NCBI GenBank assembly: GCA_022822125.1
Contig: JAJECF010000156.1
Coordinates: 1-54,405, forward strand
DNA from: Alphaproteobacteria bacterium
GTDB lineage: Bacteria; Pseudomonadota; Alphaproteobacteria; Bin95
Direction: 5' to 3'
DNA length: 54,405 nucleotides
Part shown: piece by piece, positions 47,911 to 54,405 of the stretch
Position numbering within the stretch: the first letter of the stretch is position 1
How the letters are laid out: each line of letters starts with the position of its first letter
Translations under genes and position numbers: made by a program
The notes under the pieces: generated by a model
Seen by the model: only the letters and a program-made list of their open reading frames with translations
The model's database searches: none
Told to the model about the DNA's origin: nothing

Positions 47911-48777
47911 CTAGACCGGGCGGTCGCCCTCGATCTGGACGCGGCGCATGTCGCGGCGGTGGCCGGAATAGTCGTTGATGGCGGCGTGCTTGAGGCAGCG
48001 ATTATCCCAGAGCGTCAGCGTGCCCGGCTCCCAGGAGACGCGGCAGGTCAATTCCACGCGCTCGCCCGCGGCGTAGAGATAGTCGAGCAGCGGCGTGCTC
48101 TCCGCCTCCGTCATGCCTTCAAAGCGGATGGTGTAGGCGCGGTTGACGAAGAGGCCCTTGCGCCCGGTTTCGGGATGGGTGCGCGCCACCGGATGCACGC
48201 TCTCTGTCGGCGTCCAGGCGTCGTCCTGCCGGTTCCTGGTCGAGCGGAGCGCATTGAAATTCGTGGCCGGCCCGGCGACGCGGGTGTCGTTATGCACCGC
48301 GCGGAGGCCGGATAATGTCTCCTTCATGCCGTCCGACAGGAGGTCCCACGCGCCCTGCTGGTCCGCGAACAGCGTGTCGCCGCCCGCCGGCGGCACCTCC
48401 AGGGCGTAGAGCGCCGAGGCGAGCGGCGGCCGCTCCAGGCAGGTCGTGTCGGTGTGCCAGTTCTCGCCGACCGCCGCCTTGTCCTCCGGCTCCTTGCGGA
48501 TCGCGATCACCTCGGGATGCTTGCCGTCGGAGATCAGGTTCGGATGCACGATCAACGGGCCGAAGCGCAGGCCGAAGGCCATCAGCGCTTCTTCGTCCAG
48601 CTCCTGGTCGCGGAAGCAAAGCACCTTGTGGCGCAGGAAGGCCTCATGCACCGCCGCAAAGCCCGCATCGTCGAGCGCCGCCAGATCGACGCCGCGCACC
48701 TCGGCTCCGCAGGACCCGGAAAGCGGTTTCACCTGCATGCCCGCAAGTTCCTGAATTCCATCCGGTATGTCACGCAT
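47911..48777 (-). CDS. TauD/TfdA family Fe(II)/2-oxoglutarate dioxygenase
   Basis: This 288-residue dioxygenase has the iron-binding HxD in NWHTDTT (His108, Asp110) and the distal His264 in LKHAAINDYSG. The 2-oxoglutarate-binding Arg is in RRDMRRVQIEGDRP. LPPLASALYALEVPPAGGDT-like sequence is typical of the TauD/TfdA/AtsK group. The substrate could be a sulfonate, a phenoxy acid or another carboxylate. The ATG at 48777 overlaps the enolase-family stop by 8 bp; an alternative start is 48738. It is coupled to the enolase-superfamily gene. Confidence 0.92.
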   Translation of the reverse strand: MRDIPDGIQELAGMQVKPLSGSCGAEVRGVDLAALDDAGFAAVHEAFLRHKVLCFRDQELDEEALMAFGLRFGPLIVHPNLISDGKHPEVIAIRKEPEDKAAVGENWHTDTTCLERPPLASALYALEVPPAGGDTLFADQQGAWDLLSDGMKETLSGLRAVHNDTRVAGPATNFNALRSTRNRQDDAWTPTESVHPVARTHPETGRKGLFVNRAYTIRFEGMTEAESTPLLDYLYAAGERVELTCRVSWEPGTLTLWDNRCLKHAAINDYSGHRRDMRRVQIEGDRPV

Positions 48778-50095
48778 CCTCCATCTCGCGGCGAAGATAC
48801 CACGGCGTTTTTCCAGGGTCGCGCCGCCGCCGGGCTGCCGGTTTCGGAGCCGGCGGGGCTTTCGCCTTTGCCCTGGGCTCGGCCTTCGCGGCCGCGCGCG
48901 CCCTGGGCTTCGCTTTTGCCTCTGTCTTTGGCGCGGGCGCCTCGTCCTTCTTCGCCGCCGCGCGCCGCGCCGGGCGCCTCGGCGCGGGCCTGGCGGCACT
49001 GTCGGCGGCAGACGCCACGCGGTGGCGCTCCAGCGCATCGGGATCGAAGGAGAAACCCAGGCCCGGCCGGTCCGGAATCAGGGCCTGTCCGTTCTCGAAC
49101 TCGATGGTCTCGCAGAAGAGTGGAGCCGACCAGGGCATGTATTCCAGCAAGTCGCAATTCTGGAGCGCGCCGCACATCTGCAGCGACGGTTCCGAATAGA
49201 GATGCGGCGAGACCGGCAGGTCCCATGCCTGCGCCATGTGTCCCACGCGCATGAACTCGGTGACGCCGCCGATCCGCCCGAGATCCGGCATCAGCACATC
49301 GGCCGCCTTCGCCTCGATCAGCGGGCGGAAGCCGTAACGGGTATATTCCGTTTCACCCGTGGCGATGGGCGTGTCGAGCGCGGCGGCGAGCGCGGCATGG
49401 CCGGCGACGTCATAGGCCGGCACCGGCTCCTCGAACCAGTCGAGGTTCACCGATTCCAGGGCGCGGCCGAGCCGCAGCGCATGCCTTGCATCGAGGCTCT
49501 GGTTGGCGTCCGCCATCAGCCGGATGTCGGGGCCGACGGCGTCGCGGACCGCTTCGGCGCGCTCGACATCCTCCTGCCAGCGCGGCTTGCCGAGCCGCAT
49601 CTTCATGGCGCGGAAGCCCTGCTTGAGGAACGCCTTCGCTTCGGCGACCAGTTCGTCCTGCGTGCGCGAGAGCCAGAGCCCGCCGCTGTGATAGGCCGGC
49701 ACCGCGTCGCGGCAGGAGCCGAGCAGGCGGTGGACCGGCTGGCCGAGCGCCTTGCCGCGCGCGTCCCAGAGCGCCATGTCGAGCGCCGAGAGCGCGAAGA
49801 GCGCCACGCCCTTGTGGCCGACGAAATTCACCTCTCCCCAGAGCCTGTGCCAGAGGCCCTCGACCCGGTGCGCATCCTCGCCGATGAGGGACTGGCCGAG
49901 GGTGGCGGCCATTGCCTCCAGCGGCGCCAGATGCCTGGCGGGAAGCGAGAACAGATGGCCCTCGCCTGTTATTCCCGCATCTGTATCGACGAAGACGAGC
50001 ACATAGCCGACGCTGCGGATATCGTGGATCGCGGTGATGACAGGCTCCTCCAGCGGCACCTCCACCGTCATCGTGCGGATACCGGTAATTTTCAT
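48770..50095 (-). CDS. Mandelate racemase/muconate lactonizing enzyme family protein with a histone-like C-terminal tail
   Basis: This is a 441-residue enolase-superfamily enzyme. Residues 1-361 form a normal capping domain and barrel: K165 and R167 in MKMRLG at the KxK position, metal ligands Asp196, Glu222 and Glu248, and the His298-Asp271 dyad of the mandelate-racemase subgroup, so it is an acid-sugar dehydratase or racemase. Residues 362-441 are an extra Ala/Lys/Arg/Pro-rich tail (KTEAKAKPRARAAAKAEPRA, then PAARRRRDPG) ending in WYLRREMEDA. The start at 50095 is MKITGIRTMT. The gene is divergent from a TRAP transporter that probably imports its substrate. Confidence 0.9.
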   Translation of the reverse strand: MKITGIRTMTVEVPLEEPVITAIHDIRSVGYVLVFVDTDAGITGEGHLFSLPARHLAPLEAMAATLGQSLIGEDAHRVEGLWHRLWGEVNFVGHKGVALFALSALDMALWDARGKALGQPVHRLLGSCRDAVPAYHSGGLWLSRTQDELVAEAKAFLKQGFRAMKMRLGKPRWQEDVERAEAVRDAVGPDIRLMADANQSLDARHALRLGRALESVNLDWFEEPVPAYDVAGHAALAAALDTPIATGETEYTRYGFRPLIEAKAADVLMPDLGRIGGVTEFMRVGHMAQAWDLPVSPHLYSEPSLQMCGALQNCDLLEYMPWSAPLFCETIEFENGQALIPDRPGLGFSFDPDALERHRVASAADSAARPAPRRPARRAAAKKDEAPAPKTEAKAKPRARAAAKAEPRAKAKAPPAPKPAARRRRDPGKTPWYLRREMEDA

Positions 50096-50387
50096 ACTTC
50101 GTCGCGCCTCCGGACTGTCGACTCCCTGAGTCAGCCTAGCTTTAGAGAGCGGGGGAGGGGAAGCGCCGGATACGATTCCTCCCGGTTCGATTCGGGCTTG
50201 CGCCTCACTTCCCCCGCATCCACACTCCCCGTTCCTTCCGCGCCTTCGGGCCGGAGGACGGACATACGGGAGAAAAGGGATAACAGGGCGCCGCAGCGCG
50301 CCCTTTCGAGCCCGGAGAAGATTCTGCAGCCGTTGCGGGTCTGTCCGGATATCCCCGATTTGTTCAACCCACAGAGGAGTTACGACA
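50096..50387. other. Divergent intergenic region with an inverted repeat
   Basis: Promoters for the enolase-TauD operon (minus) and the TRAP operon (plus) must lie here. A perfect inverted repeat AGGGCGC/GCGCCCT (50285-50291, 50298-50304) with loop CGCAGC sits 84 bp before dctP and is followed by TT. It could be an operator or leader hairpin. No regulator gene adjoins. Confidence 0.55.
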
Positions 50388-51494
50388 ATGCGCAAGCCAA
50401 CCTTCAGGTCGGCGGGGATCGCGGGATTGACGGCCGCGGCGGTCATCGCGTCCTCGGCGGCCTTCGCCGAGGTGAAAATCCGTGTCCAGTCGGTGATCCC
50501 GTCCAAGGCCGACGAAGTCCATATGCTCAGCGAGTTCGCGCAGGATGTGAGCGACCTGACTAATGGCGAGGTCGTCATCGAGATCTTGCCGGCCGGCGCG
50601 GTCGTGGGCGTCAAGGAGACGCTGGATGCAGTCGATGCCGGCCTCGTAGAGGGCGGCTTCGCATGGACCCATTACTGGTCCGGCAAGCATCCTGCAGCGA
50701 TGCTGTTCGGCTCGCCGGTGGCGGGCGCCGGCGTGGGCATCGACAATATCGCCTTCATGTCCTGGTTTCTGTACGGCGGCGGCAAGGAGCTCTATGACCG
50801 GCTCTGGAAGGAAATGGGCGTCAATGTGAAGGGCTTCATGCTCCAGCCGGTCGGCCCGGAGGCTCTCGGCTGGTTCAAGGAGCCGATCAAGTCCATGGAC
50901 GATTTCCGCAAATACCGTTTCCGCACCCCGCCCGGCATCCCCGGCCAGACCTACAACGACATCGGGGTCGCGGCCGTGGCGATGGGCGGCGGCGACATCC
51001 TGCCGGCGCTCGAGAAGGGCACCATCGATGCGGCCGAGTGGTGCTGCCCCAAGCCGGACAGCGTGTTCGGTTTCCAGAAGGTGCTGAAGCACTACTATCT
51101 GCAGGGTCTTCACCAGGTCGTGGTCAATGCGGACCTCTACCTGAACGGCGATGCCTATAACGCGCTGACCGACCACCAGAAGAAGGCCATCGAGGTCGCG
51201 GCGAATGCCTCGCTCACCAAGGCCCTGGCCTATCGCATCTACGAGAACGGCAAGGCGCTCAAGGACCTGACCGAGAACCACGGCGTTCAGCTCCACGACA
51301 CGCCCACCGACTATTTCAGCGAATATATGAACGCGGCCAAGGCGTCGCTGGAGAAGAACGCGGCGCAGAACGCGTTCTTCAAGGAGGTGTGGGATTCCCA
51401 GCGGGCCTTCGCTGAGATCGCGGTGCCCTTCTGGGCCGGCGCCCAGACCTCGAATGCGAATCTGGGACAGGCGTTCGCCAAGTCGCTACAGTAG
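50388..51494 (+). CDS. TRAP transporter periplasmic substrate-binding protein
   Basis: This 368-residue DctP-family extracytoplasmic receptor has a signal peptide ending SSAAFA and a mature start EVKIRVQSVIPSKADEVHML. The conserved ligand-carboxylate-binding region is YRFRTPPGIPGQTYNDIG, and AAEWCCPKPDSVFGF is typical of the TakP-like branch that binds 2-oxoacids or lactate-type ligands. The ligand is probably an organic acid, perhaps the substrate of the divergent enolase-family enzyme. The ATG at 50388 follows AGAGGAG. Confidence 0.92.
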   Translation: MRKPTFRSAGIAGLTAAAVIASSAAFAEVKIRVQSVIPSKADEVHMLSEFAQDVSDLTNGEVVIEILPAGAVVGVKETLDAVDAGLVEGGFAWTHYWSGKHPAAMLFGSPVAGAGVGIDNIAFMSWFLYGGGKELYDRLWKEMGVNVKGFMLQPVGPEALGWFKEPIKSMDDFRKYRFRTPPGIPGQTYNDIGVAAVAMGGGDILPALEKGTIDAAEWCCPKPDSVFGFQKVLKHYYLQGLHQVVVNADLYLNGDAYNALTDHQKKAIEVAANASLTKALAYRIYENGKALKDLTENHGVQLHDTPTDYFSEYMNAAKASLEKNAAQNAFFKEVWDSQRAFAEIAVPFWAGAQTSNANLGQAFAKSLQ

Positions 51495-51510
51495 CGCGCG
51501 CCGCAAGGCG

Positions 51511-51552
51511 GCCGGCTGCGCGGCGGGGCGCTGTCTTCGCCGCGCAGCCGGC
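51511..51552 (+). other. Strong 15-bp hairpin between dctP and dctQ
   Basis: GCCGGCTGCGCGGCG (51511-51525) and its perfect reverse complement (51538-51552) flank a 12-nt loop. No T-run follows. It probably protects the receptor mRNA 3' end or attenuates transcription into the membrane subunits, a common way to make receptor in excess. Confidence 0.75.
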
Positions 51553-51593
51553 GCCGGGCGCTCGGGGACGGCCGGCAGGGGAGAACGCCAGCG

Positions 51594-52199
51594 GTGTCCG
51601 ACTCACCCGAAGACCTGGACATCACCGACGAGCTGATCGCCGAACGGCGAAACCGCGCGCCGGGGGACCTGCCGGACGACATGGCCGGCTGGATGAGGAC
51701 GGCCATCACCTGGCTCGACACATTCGGCCTGTGGAGCGGGCGCGTCTTCTGCTGGCTGCTGGTCCCGCTCATGCTGGCCATGGTGTGGGAGGTGGTGGCC
51801 CGCAAGCTCTTCGTGGCCCCCACCATGTGGGCCTATGACATCAGCCGGATGCTGAACGGGGCGCTGTTCATGATCGGCGCCGGTTACGCGCTGATGCGCG
51901 GCGTCCACATCCGGGCCGATTTCCTTTACCGGAACTGGGCGCCGCGCCGCCAGGCCATGGTCGATGCCCTGCTTTATGTGGCGCTGTTCTTTCCGGCGAT
52001 GGTCTTCTTCCTGCTCATCTCGTTCGGCTACGCCGAGAAGGCGTGGGTTCGCTGGGAGCTCGTCATGGACACCGCGTTCATGGCCCCGGTGGCGCCGGTT
52101 CGCGCCGCCATGCCGGTCGGGGCGGCGCTGCTGATCGCCCAGGGGATATCGGAACTGCTGAAGTGCATCTACACGATGAAGAACAACCGGTGGCCGTAG
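51594..52199 (+). CDS. TRAP transporter small permease subunit (DctQ-like)
   Basis: This 201-residue protein has a longer than usual hydrophilic N-terminus (about 45 residues) before four membrane segments (VFCWLLVPLMLAMVWEVVAR; MLNGALFMIGAGYALM; ALLYVALFFPAMVFFLLIS; VGAALLIAQGISELLKCIY). The family motif around GVHIRADFLYRNWAPR lies between the second and third helices. It bridges receptor and large permease. Translation starts at GTG 51594, and the next gene starts one base after its stop. Confidence 0.92.
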   Translation: MSDSPEDLDITDELIAERRNRAPGDLPDDMAGWMRTAITWLDTFGLWSGRVFCWLLVPLMLAMVWEVVARKLFVAPTMWAYDISRMLNGALFMIGAGYALMRGVHIRADFLYRNWAPRRQAMVDALLYVALFFPAMVFFLLISFGYAEKAWVRWELVMDTAFMAPVAPVRAAMPVGAALLIAQGISELLKCIYTMKNNRWP

Positions 52200-52200
52200 C

Positions 52201-53751
52201 ATGAGCCCGGAAATCATCGGGTTCATCATGATCGCCGTGATGCTTCTGGCGATCTTCGTCGGCTTCCCGATCTCCTTTACCCTGATCTTCTTGGGGCTGG
52301 TCTTCGGGGCCTGGGGGTTCGGGCCCAAGCTCGTCGTTTACCTCATGACGCTGCAGTTCAACAACGTCATGCTGGAGCAGACGCTGGCGGCCGTGCCGCT
52401 GTTCGTCTTCATGGGCATCCTCATGGAGCAGGCGGGGCTCATGGAGCGCCTGTTCCGCGCCGTGCAGCTCATGCTCTCGCGCACCCGCGGCGCGCTCTAT
52501 ATCGCGGTGCTGTTCGTCTCCACGATCTTCGCCGCCGCGACCGGCATTGTCGGGGCGTCGGTGACCATCCTCGGCATCATGGCGGCGAAGACCATGAACC
52601 GGTCCAATTACGATGTGAGGCTCGCGGCCGGCACCATCACCGCCGGCGGCACGCTGGGCATCCTCATTCCGCCGTCGATCATGCTGGTGGTCATGGGGCC
52701 GGTTCTGGAGGTGCCGGTCACGGACCTGTTCGCCGCCGCGATCGTTCCCGGAGTCCTGCTTGCCTGCCTGTACACGGCCTATTCGCTTGTCCGGTGCTGG
52801 CTGAATCCGGCGCTGGGGCCGCCGCTGCCGGAGGAGGAGCGGCCGCAGACCTCCGGCAAGATGTGGCTGGAGTTCATCGCCGCCATCATCGTGCCGGCGG
52901 CTCTCTTCGCCGCCGCCAGCGTCTTCGTTCACGGCCTCGCCTCGTCGGCGCCTGTCGGCCAGGGGCTGCTGCAGAGGCTGCTCGCGCTGGCGCTCTATCT
53001 TCTGGCGTACGGGGCTGTGTTTCTCGCCCTGATGCGCGCGCATCGCTGGCTGCTGGCCAACCGGCCGTTCGGCTTCTATGTCAGCGAGGTGTGGACCGAG
53101 TTCTATCTGGGTCTGGTGCCTCCGGCCCTGCTGGTGGGGTTCGCGCTCGGCTCGATCCTGCTCGGCTGGGCGACGCCGACGGAGGGCGCGGCCTGCGGCG
53201 CCTTCGGGGCGCTGCTGATGACGCTCGCCTACCGGAGAATGACCCTGGCGCGGTTCCAGGAGGCCCTGGTCAAGACGCTGGAAATATCGGTGCTGATCCT
53301 CTTTCTGGTGGCGGCGTCCAATTTCTTCGGCGCGGTCTTCTCGCGGCTCGGCACCCCGACCATGCTGACCAACGCCCTGCTGGCGCTGGAGCTGTCCCAG
53401 ACCGAAGTGCTGATCGTCGTCATGGCGCTCATCTTCATCCTTGGCTGGCCGCTGGAATGGGTTCCGATCGTCCTGATTATCGTCCCCATCCTGATCCCGC
53501 TGCTGGACAAGATGGAGGTGAATCTGACCTGGTTCGGCATTCTGGTTGCGGTGAACCTCCAGACGGCGTGGCTGTCGCCGCCCGTTGCCCTTTCGGCCTA
53601 TTTCCTCAAGGGCGTGGTGCCGAGCTGGGACCTGAAGGACATCTATATCGGCATGATGCAGTTCATGGTGATCCAGTTGATCGGCCTCGCCCTCATCATG
53701 GCGTTCCCGCAAATCGTGCTGTGGCTGCCGGAATACGTGTACGGGGAGTAG
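52201..53751 (+). CDS. TRAP transporter large permease subunit (DctM-like)
   Basis: This 516-residue permease has many hydrophobic helices. It has the DctM elements VFMGILMEQAGLMERLF, ATGIVGASVTILGIMAAKTM, TITAGGTLGILIPPSIMLVV in the first half and GWPLEWVPIVLIIVPILIP and NLQTAWLSPPVALSAYFLKG in the second. An extra cytoplasmic or loop region with two added helices (about residues 195-300) makes it longer than the usual 430. Na+-coupled uptake with the DctP/DctQ subunits is the expected role. Confidence 0.93.
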   Translation: MSPEIIGFIMIAVMLLAIFVGFPISFTLIFLGLVFGAWGFGPKLVVYLMTLQFNNVMLEQTLAAVPLFVFMGILMEQAGLMERLFRAVQLMLSRTRGALYIAVLFVSTIFAAATGIVGASVTILGIMAAKTMNRSNYDVRLAAGTITAGGTLGILIPPSIMLVVMGPVLEVPVTDLFAAAIVPGVLLACLYTAYSLVRCWLNPALGPPLPEEERPQTSGKMWLEFIAAIIVPAALFAAASVFVHGLASSAPVGQGLLQRLLALALYLLAYGAVFLALMRAHRWLLANRPFGFYVSEVWTEFYLGLVPPALLVGFALGSILLGWATPTEGAACGAFGALLMTLAYRRMTLARFQEALVKTLEISVLILFLVAASNFFGAVFSRLGTPTMLTNALLALELSQTEVLIVVMALIFILGWPLEWVPIVLIIVPILIPLLDKMEVNLTWFGILVAVNLQTAWLSPPVALSAYFLKGVVPSWDLKDIYIGMMQFMVIQLIGLALIMAFPQIVLWLPEYVYGE

Positions 53752-53794
53752 CGCGGCGGAAGCAGGCATAACAGCGGAGGGCGCGCCCCCTTGC

Positions 53795-53966
53795 TCCTCA
53801 TCCTGAGTAGCGGCGTCAGCCGCGCCGCCTCTTCTTCCTCATCCTGAGTAGCGGCTGCGTCAGCAGGCGCGTATCGAAGGAGCCTGTCCTGAGCCTGTCG
53901 AAGGGGACGCTCCCTCGCCGTCTGGCCCCCTCGATACGCGGCTGGCGCCGCTACTCGGGATGAGGA
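53795..53966. repeat. Dispersed palindromic repeats, three units
   Basis: Two direct units (CTCATCCTGAGTAGCGGCG at about 53797; CTCATCCTGAGTAGCGGCTG to GTATCGAAGGAGCCTG) and one inverted (CTCGATACGCGGC...CTACTCGGGATGAG) fill the space after the TRAP operon. They belong to the same family as the copies at 10.5, 23.6, 35.4 and 45.3 kb. Confidence 0.78.
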
Positions 53967-53994
53967 AAGGGAGGCGCTTACTGGCGCCCGCTAT

Positions 53995-54084
53995 TCAGGG
54001 AAAGGCCGGCGCCCCCCAGGCGAGCGTGGCCAGCAGCAGGGTCAGCGCGCCGAGCACGATGAGGGCGATGAGGAAGGCTTTCAC
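53995..54084 (-). CDS. Possible small single-helix membrane protein
   Basis: GTG at 54084 opens a 29-residue product, VKAFLIALIVLGALTLLLAT followed by LAWGAPAFP, a single membrane helix or a signal-anchor. It lies 29 bp downstream of the barrel gene in the same direction. There is no strong ribosome site; the in-frame codons GAG, ACC and GCG extend upstream without an ATG. It may be translated by coupling. Confidence 0.4.
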   Translation of the reverse strand: MKAFLIALIVLGALTLLLATLAWGAPAFP

Positions 54085-54113
54085 GGGGTCGGCCGCCGCT
54101 CCGGTCTCCGCCC

Positions 54114-54405
54114 TCAGAACTGGCGCACGAAGCTGAGCTCGCCGCGGTTGCGCTCATAGTCCAGCAGCTGGGCGTTGGTCTCCCGCTTCTCGTTGACCAG
54201 CGAGAGGCGCGGGCTGAAGCCGAAGACGGTGACGGCGCGGTTGTGCAGCGAGAGCGACAGCGTGCGCGTCCTGTCCCTGCGCGGCTTGCGGTCTATGGTG
54301 TTGTGCGCGAAGCCCTCGCCTTCATAATCCGTCCAGTGCATGGCGGCGCGCGCGCCCAGGGTGAAGCCGAGCGGCAGGTCGAGCGTCGCGCCGAGGCTCG
54401 CCTCC
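54114..54405 (-). CDS. C-terminal part of an outer-membrane beta-barrel protein (SLAM/DUF560-like), partial
   Basis: The gene runs off the right edge; 96 residues are visible. They alternate as beta strands typical of a porin end: EASLGATLDLPLGFTLGARA, then RTRTLSLSLHNRAVTVFGF, RLSLVNEKRETNAQLLDYER, and the C-terminal ELSFVRQF with Phe last, the signal for the BAM complex. The GFSPRLSLVNEKR...N pattern and RQF end resemble surface-lipoprotein assembly modifier (DUF560) barrels, which move lipoproteins to the cell surface. The N-terminal TPR part that would confirm this is outside the window. Confidence 0.65.
   Translation of the reverse strand, partial: EASLGATLDLPLGFTLGARAAMHWTDYEGEGFAHNTIDRKPRRDRTRTLSLSLHNRAVTVFGFSPRLSLVNEKRETNAQLLDYERNRGELSFVRQF

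Noticed and set aside
50170..50200. GGTTCGATTC resembling a tRNA T-loop
   Set aside because: No acceptor, D or anticodon stems can be drawn around it.
52078..53769. Minus-strand His/Gln/Glu-rich frame opposite dctM
   Set aside because: It is antisense to a conserved TRAP permease.

Overview
The window is a high-G+C chromosomal segment with the gene order of an alphaproteobacterium. Diagnostic blocks are tsaD-gpsA facing hemC-hemD-mitofilin-like-hemY, and dnaB-alr-mlaE-mlaF-radA-cvpA-purF. I cannot resolve the order or family. No rRNA or tRNA gene was seen. Housekeeping blocks alternate with accessory blocks, and the seams carry two families of dispersed palindromic repeats, toxin-antitoxin genes and decayed gene remnants.

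Layout: 1-2.6 kb holds an ORF tail, a tandem pair of near-identical short-chain dehydrogenases (SDRs) and a decayed HigA-type antitoxin. 2.6-10.4 kb holds a lipoprotein-release-type ABC transporter divergent from a TesA-like esterase, which is followed by FIST, RNA cyclic phosphodiesterase and 4Fe-4S uracil-DNA-glycosylase-like genes; a cyclase-SDR operon converges on them and starts behind 10-bp-phased TGTCATG repeats. 10.4-12.2 kb is an AT-richer island with one acidic RTX protein built from two similar modules. 12.2-23.5 kb holds a gluconolactonase-like gene, Nudix, EVE, gpsA, tsaD, the heme cluster, an M20 amidohydrolase and a YgiB/YgiC-like pair.

23.5-27.4 kb is the most unusual stretch. 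It contains higBA with a truncated mrr, a peroxiredoxin whose peroxidatic cysteine codon is TGA followed by a SECIS-like hairpin (probable selenoprotein), a cysteine-dioxygenase-like cupin, and a second toxin-antitoxin cassette bracketed by 29-bp direct repeats. 27.4-35.1 kb is a branched-chain-amino-acid-type ABC transporter operon with an embedded acyl-CoA ligase and a terminal SDR. 35.8-45 kb is the replication and cell-envelope block. 45-45.9 kb is a repeat cluster with a broken ORF.

45.9-54.4 kb holds a TPR membrane protein, an LLM oxidoreductase, a TauD-like dioxygenase coupled to an enolase-superfamily enzyme with a histone-like tail, a divergent TRAP transporter, and the end of an outer-membrane barrel gene cut by the window edge. 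The best candidates for follow-up are the putative selenocysteine peroxiredoxin, the phased TGTCATG sites, the cassette insertion with its target repeat, the two-module RTX protein and the enolase tail.
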